From RYN-230 sp963723595 (GTDB lineage Bacteria > Actinomycetota > Actinomycetes > Streptosporangiales > Streptosporangiaceae), in the NCBI GenBank assembly GCA_963723595.1, contig CAVRRQ010000008.1, forward strand, positions 41,314 through 105,313: DNA of 64,000 nucleotides. Reading direction: 5' to 3'. Below the pieces are notes generated by a model. The model had not been told where the DNA came from. It made no database searches and saw only the letters and a program-made list of their open reading frames with translations. How positions within the stretch are numbered: the first letter of the stretch is position 1; each line of letters starts with the position of its first letter. A program made the translations under genes and the position numbers. This document shows positions 1-9,114 of the stretch, one piece after another.

Positions 1-648
1 GAGCACCGCGTCATCACCCAGCAGCCGCTCCGGGTGGTGGGGGGCGTCCTCGGCGACGCGGCCAGGCTGTTCGAGCTGCACCGGGTGACCAGCACCGGGG
101 ACACGCCGATCTCCCGCTGGCAGTTCCAGACCAGCTACCCGGCCTACGGCACCAGCATCTTCCTCAGCCGCGACCACACGATCATGCTGGGCCTGCACTT
201 CCGGCCAGCGGCGGCCCGGTCCAGGTCCGGCCGCTGCCCGCCGGCATGGGCGGCCACGCCACGGTGAGCCGGCCGCTCGCCTCCTTCCTGCGCGGCTACC
301 AACTGCCACGGCGGCTACACGCCGGGACCGCTGCTGGCGTTCGCCACCCTGGCCGGCCTGGCGGGCGCGCTGATCGCCCTGGCGGGAGGCCTGGCCGCCG
401 CCCGCGGGCGCGGCTTCCTCACCGGCCGCCAGCGCCAGCTCGCCCTGGCCTGCCTGCTGGTCTTCGGCTCGGCCGTGGCGGTCCTGCTCGCCTCCGACCT
501 GTTCGAGTTTTCCTGGCGGTATCAGCTGCCCGCCCTGGTCACCCTCCCGCCGGCGGGCGCGCTCGGCCTGGCCCTGCTCGGCACCCTGCTGCGCCGCCGC
601 GCCCCGGCAGGCCACCCCCGAGGGCCCCAACGGATCCGTTCCGGGTGA
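1..648 (+). CDS. C-terminal part of a polytopic membrane protein (5' end outside window, frameshifted)
   Basis: The gene is open from the first base and ends at a TGA at 646-648. The last third is clearly membrane protein: three hydrophobic stretches (about 318-420, 435-510 and 520-595) separated by short Arg-rich loops, ending in a basic tail. The segment before it is soluble and contains SRWQFQTSYPAYGT. The reading frame changes near 190-240 and returns near 303, which looks like two compensating indels. The closing pattern (WRYQLPALVTLPPAG) is typical of actinobacterial multi-pass membrane proteins near glycosyltransferases, but I cannot name a function. Strand and stop are secure; identity is not. 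Confidence 0.55.
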
Positions 649-740
649 CTCTCCTGCCCCGGCCAGCGGGGAACGGCCGGATCCCCAGCCGCACCCCGCC
701 AGCTGACCCCCGCCACCTCCGTCCTCGGGATGGTCCCGTC

Positions 741-1120
741 CCGGGGGGCTGTGGACCGGGCTGTGGATAACCCGGTGGACAGCGGCCCGGCCCGGGGGAT
801 AACCAGGCCACTGGTGTGGAAAAGCTGTTCATAACCATAAAATAGGTAAATTACCGGTGAGAAGTCCTTGCACTGTTCTGCGGCAAGCGGTAGAAATTCC
901 GCACCACCAGATATGGAGATCAGCTGGACCCCCGCACTCCGGCGGACCGGGAAACCGGAACGTCTGGGCGGGCGTGCGGAGCGCCGGGAAACTGGCACTC
1001 CGGGCTGATTTTCCCGCCCCGGTGGAGCGGCCGGACAGTACCCCGGTGGCCGAGTAATCGGCAGCCCTGCTCGATGGCCGCGACGAGGCCCCTCCATCTC
1101 ATACGTGGAGGGGCCTCGCT
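741..1120. repeat. Direct repeat unit A with DnaA-box-like sites
   Basis: Unit A matches unit B (1241-1610) over its length, with an offset of almost exactly 500 bp at the left end. It opens with CTGTGGACC, then 12 bp later CTGTGGATAA (762-770 reads TGTGGATAA, the reverse complement of the classic DnaA box TTATCCACA), then GGTGGACAG (774-782) and TGTGGAAAA (815-823). An AT-rich stretch follows, then TGAGAAGTCCTTGC (858-871), and the unit closes with the 1084-1118 hairpin. The repeat relation is seen directly; DnaA binding is inferred. Confidence 0.6.
1084..1118. terminator. Perfect 13-bp hairpin closing repeat unit A
   Basis: CGAGGCCCCTCCA pairs perfectly with TGGAGGGGCCTCG around a 9-nt loop TCTCATACG. 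No T-run follows, so it would be an unconventional terminator at best. Its loop shares CTCATAC with the hairpin of unit B. Confidence 0.5.
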
Positions 1121-1240
1121 GCGTATGCGGGCATTCACGCTCATAGAGCGCGCTGGGCGGCCGGGCCGGGCCGCGGCATCCTGAGCGGCGCGCACCCTGG
1201 TCACGGATCTACCAGCGCACTGTGAACCGGCTGCCCCCAG

Positions 1241-1610
1241 GCCCCGGGCTGTGGACCAGACTGTGGATAGCCCGGTGGACAGCCGCCTTTCCCGGGGGAT
1301 AACACACGCCTTCTTGTGGATTTCCCGGATAACACAAAAAATCTTGAAATTACTGGCCAGAAATCCTTGCGCCCATCGCCCCGGATGGAGTAAAAATTCA
1401 TTCATCGCTAAGGCGGAAGTCCTTCCGGGGGGAAACTCCCGGGACGCCGGGGAAACCCGGGCGGCAGGAAGGCCGGGCAACCGGCATTTCAGTTGCTGCT
1501 TCCCATGCCAGGCGGTCGGCCGCAGAGCGCCAGGCAATCCGGGCAACCGGAGCCCCGGCGCAACGCGGTCAGGTGGGGCCCCTCCGACTCATACTCGGAG
1601 GGGCCCCATT
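1241..1610. repeat. Direct repeat unit B with DnaA-box-like sites
   Basis: This is the second copy. It has CTGTGGACC at 1249, TGTGGATAG at 1262-1270 (one mismatch to a DnaA box), GGTGGACAG at 1274-1282 and TGTGGATTT at 1315-1323, then an AT-rich stretch, then CAGAAATCCTTGC matching unit A, and finally the 1574-1608 hairpin. Divergence from unit A is considerable in the middle, so the duplication is old, but the order of elements is kept. Confidence 0.6.
1574..1608. terminator. Perfect 14-bp hairpin closing repeat unit B
   Basis: TGGGGCCCCTCCGA pairs perfectly with TCGGAGGGGCCCCA around the 7-nt loop CTCATAC. The stem differs from that of unit A at several positions but stays fully paired, i.e. 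the changes are compensatory, which argues that the structure is under selection. Confidence 0.5.
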
Positions 1611-1734
1611 CGCATCTCCCCCACCGCGAGTCGGCCACCCTCCGTGCCCCCCGAGCCCCACCCGCTGCGCGTGGGTGCCGCAGCCCCTGGCCTTCCACGG
1701 CCTTATCCCTCCAGTCACACTGGCCCCTCCCGCC

Positions 1735-1806
1735 CACGTTTCACGCGCATCGTGCGCCAAACCGCGCAAAACCTCCCCGGCGAACGCACCCTCCGCGTGA
1801 AACGTG
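1735..1806. repeat. 13-bp inverted repeat with GTTTCACG half-sites
   Basis: CACGTTTCACGCG (1735-1747) and CGCGTGAAACGTG (1794-1806) are exact reverse complements 46 bp apart. Each arm contains GTTTCACG, which resembles one half of the ParB parS palindrome, but the two halves are not adjacent, so this is not a parS site as it stands. It may be a regulator site or a cruciform. Confidence 0.4.
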
Positions 1807-1940
1807 CCCCGCTGGCCATGATCGATGTGACCCATGATGCTGATGGGGCGAACTGACTCGGCACGAGCGGCCGACTCGGGGTGGCCGTGACCGAGGACGA
1901 CTGCACCTAGCAAGGCCGAATCGGACTCACGCGAGGTGGC

Positions 1941-2185
1941 GTGGGTGAGATGGGCGCAGACGGACCGACGCAGCCTCACGCAGGGCGGGGCGGGGTGGGT
2001 GCAGTGCGCGCGGGCGTACCCGGCGGGGCGCGGACGTAGCTCACGTGGGCGGGGTGGGTGCGGTGGGCGCAGGCGAACCCGATACGGCGGACGGAAGCAG
2101 CACACCCGCGCCGGCCGCGCCAGGCGGGCCTACGCGCCGGCCAGGGCCAGCCAGCGCCCACGGCACCCACCCCGCCCCTACCGCC
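1941..2185. repeat. Short GTGGGTG-type repeats upstream of nothing coding
   Basis: Three related blocks begin with GTGGGTG at 1941, 1995 and 2054 (54-59 bp apart) and continue with similar GGGCGCAGGCG-like sequence; a fourth, inverted copy lies near 2150-2185. They sit downstream of the ABC permease stop, which is transcribed toward them. Confidence 0.4.
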
Positions 2186-2188
2186 AAG

Positions 2189-3842
2189 TCACATCAGATC
2201 GCGCCGCCGGAACCCCACCAGCCCCGCCACAGCCAGCACTACCGCCTCCGCAGTCACCCAGACCAGCGGCGCGACCGTGACAGGCGCCCCTGGCAGCTTC
2301 GGGATATGCGAGAACGGCGACACGTCCAGCACCCACTGCGGCAGCCTGATCGCCGGCCCGAGCAACGTGATGAGAGCGGCCACGCCCAGCGCCGTCCACG
2401 CCACCGGCACTGCGATCCGCGGCGCCAGCCCGAAGACGCCCACCGCCAGCCCCGCCATCACCCAGGCGGCCGGGACCTGCGCAAACCCCGCCCCGGCCAG
2501 CCGGGGCACCAGGGTGGCGAGCCCACCCGAGGTCAGCCCCTCCCCGAGCGCCATGGCCGTGCCCCCCACCGCCAGCAGCCCCGCGCTGCCCAGGCCGGCG
2601 ACGCAGCAGATGGCTCCCGGCCCAGCGGACCCGCCCGACCGGGGCGGCCAGTACCGGCTCGGCCCGCCGCTCGCTTTCCTCGGCGTGCAGCCGGAGGACG
2701 GCCGCCACCGCGTACGCCGCCGCGGCCACTCCCATCATCCCGATCACCGCGGCGAGGTAGGCGTCGACGAGCCCGCTGTGCCCGCCCAGCCGGAGGAACA
2801 GCTGCCGGGCCTGGGAGCTGGTGTTCAGCATCGGCGCCGATCCCACGGGCCGCCGAGCCGAGCACCGCGCCGGCCAGCACGAAACCGGCCGCCCAGCCGA
2901 GCAGCGCGCCGCGCTGCAGCCGCCAGGCCAGCGCGAGCGGGCTGCGCAGCCAGGGGGGCGCCTGCGGCCGGCCCGCCCGGGCGGGCAGCAGGCCCGCACC
3001 CAGGTCACGGTGGGCGCCCAGCAGCGCGGCGCATCCGGCCAGCACCGCGGCGCTCAGCACGAACAGGATGGTCACGCCCCAGCGGGGGTTCGCGTACACC
3101 CGCATCTGCTCGGCCCAGCCCAGCGGTGAGGCCCAGCGCAGCCAGGACGTCCCGGACGCGGCGTCGCCCACCGCGCGGAGCAGGAAGGCGACCCCCAGCG
3201 CGCCCACGGCCATCCCGCGGGCCGTCCGGGCACTGACCGTCAGCTGGGCGCAGACCGCGCGCACGGCCGCGAACACGCAGCCGGACAGCCCTACCGCCGC
3301 GCCCAGGGCCACCGAGCCGGCCAGCGGGTAGCCCAGAGTGGCCTGAACCACGGCGATGAGCGGGATCAGCACCAGGCTGGCTCCGAACGCCACCGCCAGG
3401 CCGGCGGCCAGCGGCGCCTGGCGGCCGACCACGGCGGCGCCCACCAGTTCCAGCCGCCCCTGCTCCTCGTCGTCGCGGGTGTGCCGGACCACTGTGAAGA
3501 TCCCCATCAGCCCGGCGGCCGCGGCCGCGAAGACCAGGACCTTCCAGGCGACCAGCGAACCCGCACTGGTCCCGGATACCGGCCCGCTCAGCGCCAGGAC
3601 CGAGGGGTCATGCTGGACGCTGGCGATGAGCGCGAGCCGCTCGGGCAGGCTCGCGTAGAGATGCCGGAAGCTGTACCCGGTGCTGCCGATGCTGGCCGCG
3701 AAGACGTACACCCAGACCGGGAGAACAATGCGGTCGCGGCGCAGGCCGAGCGAGATCAGCGTGGCGGTCCCGGCCAGCCCGGCCGGGCCGTGGCCGGGCC
3801 GCGGCCGGCCGGCCGCTGCGTGCGGGCCGCCAGCGTGGTCAT
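2189..3842 (-). CDS. ABC-2 type exporter permease (frameshifted)
   Basis: This is the membrane subunit of an efflux-type ABC transporter, about 550 residues. After an N-terminal MTTLAARTQRP start it has repeated hydrophobic segments and a cytoplasmic VRHTRDDEEQGRLELVGA motif, which is characteristic of the large actinobacterial ABC exporter permeases (two six-helix halves in one chain), and ends in VGFRRRDLM. Its ATG overlaps the stop of the ATPase gene by ATGA, so the two are translationally coupled. Frame changes near 3780, 2835 and 2610 break the reading; since both halves are well conserved I treat them as sequence errors. Substrate unknown. Confidence 0.8.
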
Positions 3843-4737
3843 GACGGATCCGTGTAGTGCCGCAGGAACAGCTCCTCCAGCGTCGGCGGCTGGCTCACCA
3901 GGCTGCGCACCCCCGCCTCGGCCAGCCGTCTGAGCAGCTCTCCGAGTGCGTCGTTGTCCACCTGGCAGCTGACCCGGTGCCCGGTGATCTCCAGGTCGTG
4001 CACCCCCGGCAGCCCCTCCAGACCCGTCCGGCGGCCGCTCAAGCTCGGCGCGCACCGAGGTCCGTGAGAGGTGCCGCAGGTCAGACAGGGCTCCGGAGTC
4101 CACCGTGCGGCCTGCACGGATGATCGTCACCCGGTCGCAGAGTGCTTCCACCTCGGACAGGATGTGGCTGGACAGCAGCACGGTCCGGCCCGCCTGCCGT
4201 TCCTCCTCCACGCACTGCCGGAACGCCGCCTCCATCAGCGGGTCCAGCCCCGAGGTCGGCTCGTCCAGGATCAGCAGCTCGGCCCCGGACGAGAACGCGG
4301 ACGACCAGCGCGACCTTCTGCCGGTTTCCCTTGGAGTAGGACCGGCTCTTCGTGGCCGGGTCGAGCTCGAACTTCTCCAGCAGAGCCGCCTTGCGCTTCT
4401 CGTCGAGACCACCGCGGAGCCGGCCGAGCAGGTCGACGACCTCGCCGCCGGACAGGTTCGGCCACAAGGTGACGTCGCCCGGCACGTACGCGAGCCGCCG
4501 GTGCAGCGTGGTGGCCTCCAGCCAGGGATCACCGCCGAGCAGCCGGGCGGTGCCCCCGCTGGCCCGGATCAGGCCGAGCAGGACCCGGATCGTGGTGGTC
4601 TTGCCCGAGCCGTTGGGGCCCAGGAAACCGTGCACCTCACCGGCGGCCACCGTGAGATCGAGCCCGTCCAGGGCTCGTGTCCGGCCGAAGGACTTGGTCA
4701 GGCCGGCTACCTCGATCGCCGCTGTCATGCGGCTCAC
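3839..4737 (-). CDS. ABC transporter ATP-binding protein (frameshifted)
   Basis: This is the ATPase partner of the permease at 2189-3842. It has Walker A GPNGSGKTTT near residue 40, a signature region YSKGNRQKVALV (variant of LSGGQ), Walker B LLILDEPTSGLDPL and the H-loop SSHILSEVEALCDR, followed by a C-terminal extension ending TLEELFLRHYTDPS, which is usual for DrrA/CcmA-type exporters. Frame changes occur near 4290 and 4040. A GTG at 4737 or an ATG at 4728 could start it; neither has a strong ribosome binding site. Probably controlled by the divergent regulator at 4870. Confidence 0.85.
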
Positions 4738-4743
4738 TTTAAC

Positions 4744-4780
4744 ACTAGATTCACAAAATCATGAAAGTTATGTATCTAGT
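4744..4780. promoter_or_regulatory. Candidate operator/promoter between ABC exporter and GbsR regulator
   Basis: ACTAGAT (4744-4750) and ATCTAGT (4774-4780) form an inverted repeat enclosing the most AT-rich sequence of the neighbourhood, just upstream of the ATPase start and ~90 bp before the divergent regulator. Position and symmetry suggest the binding site of the adjacent GbsR/MarR protein. Confidence 0.4.
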
Positions 4781-4869
4781 AAACTGACGGGTGAGGCCGC
4801 GGTAGGAGGGGCGGCTGAAGCCGCTCGTGAGAGGGGTGGCTGAGGCCGCGATGGGAGGGATGAGAGCCA

Positions 4870-5484
4870 GTGCCGGAGGCGTCGAAGGCGGCACAGGCCC
4901 GCGAGGCCGGGCTGTCGCGAAGGGATGGTCCGGGCCGTCCGGCGCGGCAGGCTCCCGAGGCCGGAGGTTCCTGCCTGACCCCCGAAGCCCAGCAGGCTCA
5001 TGAGGTCCGCGAGACGCGGGACAGCGCGGCCGTGCGGCAGTTCATCCAGCGCTTCGCCTCGCTGCTCGCCGACGCGGGGATGCCGCGGATGCCCGCCCGG
5101 ATCTTCGTCGCCCTGCTGACCGCGGACACCAGCCGGCTCACCGCGGAGGAGCTCGCGGGGCTGCTGAAGGTCAGCCCGGCCGCGGTGTCGGGCGGCGTGC
5201 GCTATCTCATCCAGGTAGGCCTGGTCAGCCGGGAGACGGAGCCCGGTTCCCGGCGTCACGTGTACGTGATGCCGGACAACGTCTGGCACGAGGTCCTGCG
5301 GGTACGGGACGGGATCATGATGCGCTGGGCGGACGCGATGCGTGGCGGGGCCGAGGTGCTCGGTGCGGGCACCCCCGCCGGGACACGGCTCGCCGAGTCG
5401 GCGATGTACTTCGAGTTCGTCAGCAAGGAGCTGCCCTTGCTGCTCGACCGGTGGGAGGACTACAAAGCGGCGCACCGCGACTGA
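4870..5484 (+). CDS. GbsR/MarR-family transcriptional regulator
   Basis: A winged-helix regulator. The conserved part starts near residue 55 (AAVRQFIQRFASLLADAGMPRMPARIF), continues with the HTH LTAEELAGLLKVSPAAVSGGVRYL and the wing region VSRETEPGSRRHVYV, and ends with the helical GbsR-type dimerisation tail. The first ~50 residues after the GTG are low-complexity, so the true start may be further in. It is divergent from the ABC exporter, the usual arrangement for this family, and probably represses it in response to the exported compound. Confidence 0.8.
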   Translation: MPEASKAAQAREAGLSRRDGPGRPARQAPEAGGSCLTPEAQQAHEVRETRDSAAVRQFIQRFASLLADAGMPRMPARIFVALLTADTSRLTAEELAGLLKVSPAAVSGGVRYLIQVGLVSRETEPGSRRHVYVMPDNVWHEVLRVRDGIMMRWADAMRGGAEVLGAGTPAGTRLAESAMYFEFVSKELPLLLDRWEDYKAAHRD

Positions 5485-5542
5485 CCTGGACTCGGGGCTG
5501 CTCCGGGTCGGAGCCCGTGATCGTTGTCGCTAGCCTGGGCAC

Positions 5543-6108
5543 ATGGCCGAAGAGACTTATGACCGCGCAGCCGATCCGGGCGACGGCGGCGTCGAGTACG
5601 AATACGGCGGCGGGACCGGCGACTACGAGCGTGGTGAGTACAGTCCGGGCACGGATGGGCTGGAAGACACCGACTCCAAAGACGACGGGGAGCTGGACGC
5701 GTCCGACACGCTGGAGGAGCGACCCCGGCGACGACCCGCTGGACCCGGCATCGCCCCGCCGGACAAGTGGTCGGCTGGGGAACGCTTCGGCACACGCTGG
5801 CCGAGGAGCGCGAGGGCGAATCGCTCGACCAGCTGCTGGCCGAGGAAGAGCCGGAGCCCGACCCCTACGCCGACCCCGACCCGGCCGCCGAGAGCGACCT
5901 GCCCCGGGAGGGCCCGCAGTCCTACGACGAGCCCCAGCCGCGGGCCGGCCGCCTGGTGGCCGAGGACGAGGGATCCCACCCGGACCGTGAGCCCGACCTG
6001 GTCGCCCGGGACGTGGGCATCGACGGGGGCGCCGCTGGCGCCGAGGAAGCGGCCGTCCACCTGACCGACGAGGACGAGGACGAGATTGCCGGCGGCCCGG
6101 AGGGCTGA
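5543..6108 (+). CDS. DUF5709 acidic protein (frameshifted)
   Basis: A small, very acidic actinobacterial protein of unknown function. The N-terminal part has a Tyr/Gly/Glu-rich sequence, then the family core DTLEER, KWSAGE and EREGESLDQLLAEEEPEPDP, ending in VHLTDEDEDEIAGGPEG. Up to three indels between about 5725 and 5800 shift the frame. The ATG has no ribosome binding site, but TAGCCT lies 6 nt upstream (5531-5536), fitting a leaderless transcript. Confidence 0.7.
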
Positions 6109-6150
6109 GCCGGGCGCGACTATCGCCCACCATCCTGGGAGAATCCGGGC

Positions 6151-8042
6151 ATGACGGAATCCCAGCCGGCGCCTTCCCTCCTGTCCGGCCGGACCGCGTG
6201 GGCGCGGAGCCTGGAGACCCCGCTGCGCCAGTTCCTGCGCACCGAGACGGGCAGCGCGGCGATCCTGCTGGCCGCGACGGTGGCCGCACTGGTCTGGGCG
6301 AACGTCGGCCGGCGGGACCTACAGCTCGGTGTGGTCCACCCGGCTGTCGGTGAGCATCGGCAGTGCGGGCCTGTCCGATGACCTGCACGGCTGGGTGAAC
6401 TCCGGCCTGATGACGTTCTTCTTCCTGGTGGTCGGCCTGGAGGCCCGGCGCGAGTTCGACATGGGCGAACTGCGCGAGCGGCGGCGGCTGACGCTGCCGC
6501 TGGTGATCGGCCTGGGCGGGATGATCGTCCCGGTCGCCATCTACCTGGCCGCCAACGCCGGAGGTCCGGGGGCCCGCGGCTGGGGCGCCTCCATGTCCAC
6601 CGACACCGCGTTCGCGCTGGGCATGCTGGCGCTGGTCGGCTCCTGGCTACCCGATCGGGTGCGCACCTACCTGCTCACCTTCTCCGTCGTGGATGACCTC
6701 GCCGGACTGGCCGTTATTGCGATCTTTTACAGCGCGCGCCTGCAGGTGCCCGCGCTGCTGGCGGGGGTGGGCCTCCTGCTCGCGGTGGCAGCCATCCGGG
6801 CCGCGGGGGTGCGGTTCGGCCCGGCCTACTTCCTGCTCGGGGCGGCGGCCTGGGTGGCGTTCTTCAAGTCCGGCGTGGATCCGGTGGTGGTGGGGCTCAT
6901 CATGGGCCTGCTCAGCTACGCGCGCCCCGCGGCACGCGGCGATCTGGAGCGGGCCAGCGACCTGTTCCGGCTGTTCCGCGAGCAGCCCACCCCGCAGCTG
7001 GCCCAGGAGGCCCGCGACGGCGTCAGCCTGGCCATCTCCCCCAACGAGCGGCTCCAGCAGCTGTACCACCCCTGGTCGAGCTACCTCATCGTGCCACTGT
7101 TCGCCCTGGCCAACGCGGGCGTCGCGGTCAGCGTGGGGCTGCTCTCCCAGGCCTATGCCTCCCCGGTCACGCTGGGCATCCTGATCGGGTACGTAGTGGG
7201 CAAGCCGGTCGGGCACCACCGCGGCCGCGTGGCTCGTCACCAGGCTCAGCCGGGGCCGGATCCAGCCGCCGGTGGGCTGGGCGGGTGTCGTAGGCGCGGG
7301 CGCCATCGCGGGGATCGGCTTCACCGTGGCCCTGCTCATCGCCTCGCTCGCCTTCAGCGGCACCCTGCTGGCCGAGGCGAAGCTGGGTATCCTGTCCGCG
7401 GCATTCTGCGCGTCGGCGCTCACCTGGACGCTCTTCCGGATCACCCGGCTGCTGCCCAAGCGGCTGAAGCTGCGGGCCCTGCTCGGCACCTCCACGCTGA
7501 TCACCGACCTGGCCGTCCCGGTGGACCCCGACCGCGATCACGTCCGCGGGCCCGCGCAGGCGCCGGTCACCATGGTGGAGTACGGCGACTTCGAGTGCCC
7601 GTACTGCGGCCAGGCCGAGCCGGTCGTCCGGGAACTGCTGTCCGACTTCGGCGACGTCCGGTACGTGTTCCGGCACCTGCCGCTGAACGATGTGCACCCG
7701 CACGCCCAGCTGGCCGCGGAGGGGGCCGAGGCGGCCGGCCGGCAGGGGAAGTTCTGGGAGATGCACGACCTGCTGATGGAGCATCAGGGCGCACTCACCA
7801 AGCGGGACCTGATCCAGTACGCGGCCGACCTCGGCCTCAACACCGAGCGGTTCACCGACGATATGCGCAAGCACACGGGCGCGGCGCGGGTGGCCGCGGA
7901 CGTGGACTCCGCGGACCTGTCCGCGGTCTCCGGCACGCCGACGTTCTTCATCAACGGCAAGCGCCACTACGGCGCCTACGACATCGGCACGCTGTCCGAC
8001 GCGGTCCGGGCCGCCCGGGTGCGCGCCCTGATCACGACCTGA
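6151..8042 (+). CDS. nhaA: Na+/H+ antiporter NhaA with C-terminal DsbA-like domain (frameshifted)
   Basis: The first ~440 residues are an NhaA-type sodium/proton antiporter: FFFLVVGLEARREF and MSTDTAFALGMLALVG are typical, and FSVVDDLAGLAVIAIFYS carries the paired aspartates needed for ion binding. After the last helices (AGIGFTVALLIASLAF) the chain continues without a stop into a thioredoxin-fold DsbA/DSBA-like domain with active site CPYC at about residues 482-485 and the cis-Pro loop SGTPTFFING. This fusion is known from actinobacteria. Frame changes near 6310 and 7210 are probably errors. The gene ends 13 nt before the NAD kinase start. Confidence 0.85.
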
Positions 8043-8055
8043 GGAGGTGGGCGGC

Positions 8056-8926
8056 GTGGGCATGGTCAACACGGTAGGCCTCGTGCTGCACCCCGGGCGG
8101 GACTGCAACTCGGCCATGTTCGAGCTGCTGGCCTGGGCCAGCGGGCGCAAGGTGACGGTGCTCGCGCTGGAGGAAGAGGCCAGCCGGGTACCCGGCCCGG
8201 TCGAGGCGGTCAGCCTGCAGGACCTGGCGCTGCGCGCCGATCTCATGGTGAGCCTGGGCGGTGACGGCACCATGCTGCGGGCGCTGCGGACAGCGTGCGG
8301 CACCCCGACCCCCGTGCTCGGGGTCAACGTGGGCCGTCTCGGGTTCCTGGCCGAGATCGACCCGGATGAGATGGCGGACGCCCTCGGCGCCATCGACGAG
8401 CACCGGTTCACGGTGGAGACCCGGTCCGCGGTCCGGGCGGAGTTCCTCGGGCCGGCAGACCGTGGCGTTCAATGACGTGGACCTGGCCCGCATCCCGGGT
8501 CGCGGCGGCTCGGCCGTGGTGGAGCTGACCGTCGAATCGCATCCGTTCGTGCGCTACGCGGCGGACGCGGTCATCGTGGCCACGCCCACCGGCTCCACCG
8601 CCTACAACTTCTCCGCCGGCGGGCCGATCGTGTCGCCCAACGTCGAAGGGCTGCTGGTCACCCCGGCCGCGCCGCACTCGGCGTTCAACCGGGCTCTTTT
8701 CCTGGCCAGCACCGAGAAACTGACGCTGACCGTGCTGCAGCGCAGCGCCGAGCTGGCGGTGGAGGCGGACGGCAACGTGGAGGGCTACGTGCACCCGGGC
8801 GACACCGTGGTCGTGACCACGGTGCCGGACGCGGCCCACGTGGTCCGCCTCGGCCGGACCACGTTCTACCAGCGTGCGCAGCGTAAGCTCCGGCTCACCG
8901 GCTCGGCCGAGGCTGACGGCGACTGA
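8056..8926 (+). CDS. nadK: NAD kinase (frameshifted)
   Basis: ATP-NAD kinase making NADP+. The GGDGTM motif lies near residue 68 and is followed by GVNVGRLGFLAEI; after a frame change near 8455 come the C-terminal substrate-binding motifs ATPTGSTAYNFSAGGPIVSP and VEADGN. About 290 residues, normal for the family. The GTG at 8056 sits 8 nt after GAGGAGG (8041-8047), which overlaps the NhaA stop, so the two genes are probably cotranscribed; this spacing decides the start over the GTG at 8047. A broken nadK would be lethal unless another copy exists, which supports the view that the frameshift is a sequence error. Confidence 0.85.
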
Positions 8927-8933
8927 CCGCCGG

Positions 8934-8965
8934 GGCGGCTGGCCCTGGGTGCCCAGGGGGCCGCC
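8934..8965. terminator. GC-rich terminator hairpin after nadK
   Basis: GGCGGC-T-GGCCCTGGG folds back on CCCAGGGGGCCGCC with a two-base turn and one bulge, eight bases after the NAD kinase stop. No T-run, as is common in actinobacteria. Confidence 0.5.
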
Positions 8966-9114
8966 GGCCGGGTGGGCGGGCCGGATTGCGCCGCTATGGC
9001 GAGCGCGGCAGGCGGTAGCGTGGAACACAAAGATCGCCTCTGACGGGATGGACGACCGGCCGTTGATGGTTGGTAACCGGTAGACGGCAGACCGACTGAC
9101 ACCCTGGAAGGGCA

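Larger units (their letters stand above)
649..2188. other. 1.5-kb non-coding repeat block
   Basis: No convincing gene is found on either strand; the long open frames here are low-complexity Arg/Pro/Gly translations typical of GC-rich non-coding DNA. The block holds two diverged direct repeats (about 741-1120 and 1241-1610), each starting with DnaA-box-like sequence and ending in a perfect hairpin, then a 13-bp inverted repeat (1735-1806) and three short GTGGGTG-type repeats (1941-2090) with an inverted partner near 2150-2185. AT-rich pockets at 830-860 and 1325-1355 contrast with the rest. Confidence 0.7.

Noticed and set aside
246..770. Long plus-strand frame over the end of the first gene
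   Set aside because: Its composition is Arg/Pro-rich; the hydrophobic membrane segments are in another frame that ends at 648.
741..1610. Chromosomal oriC
   Set aside because: dnaA, dnaN, recF or gyrB are not adjacent, and most boxes have one or two mismatches; I only claim a DnaA-box-like repeat.
1735..1806. parS site
   Set aside because: Only separated half-sites are present; the contiguous 16-bp palindrome is missing.
2045..3331. 428-residue frame on the plus strand
   Set aside because: Antisense shadow of the ABC permease, with Arg/Pro/Gln-rich low-complexity translation and no domain.
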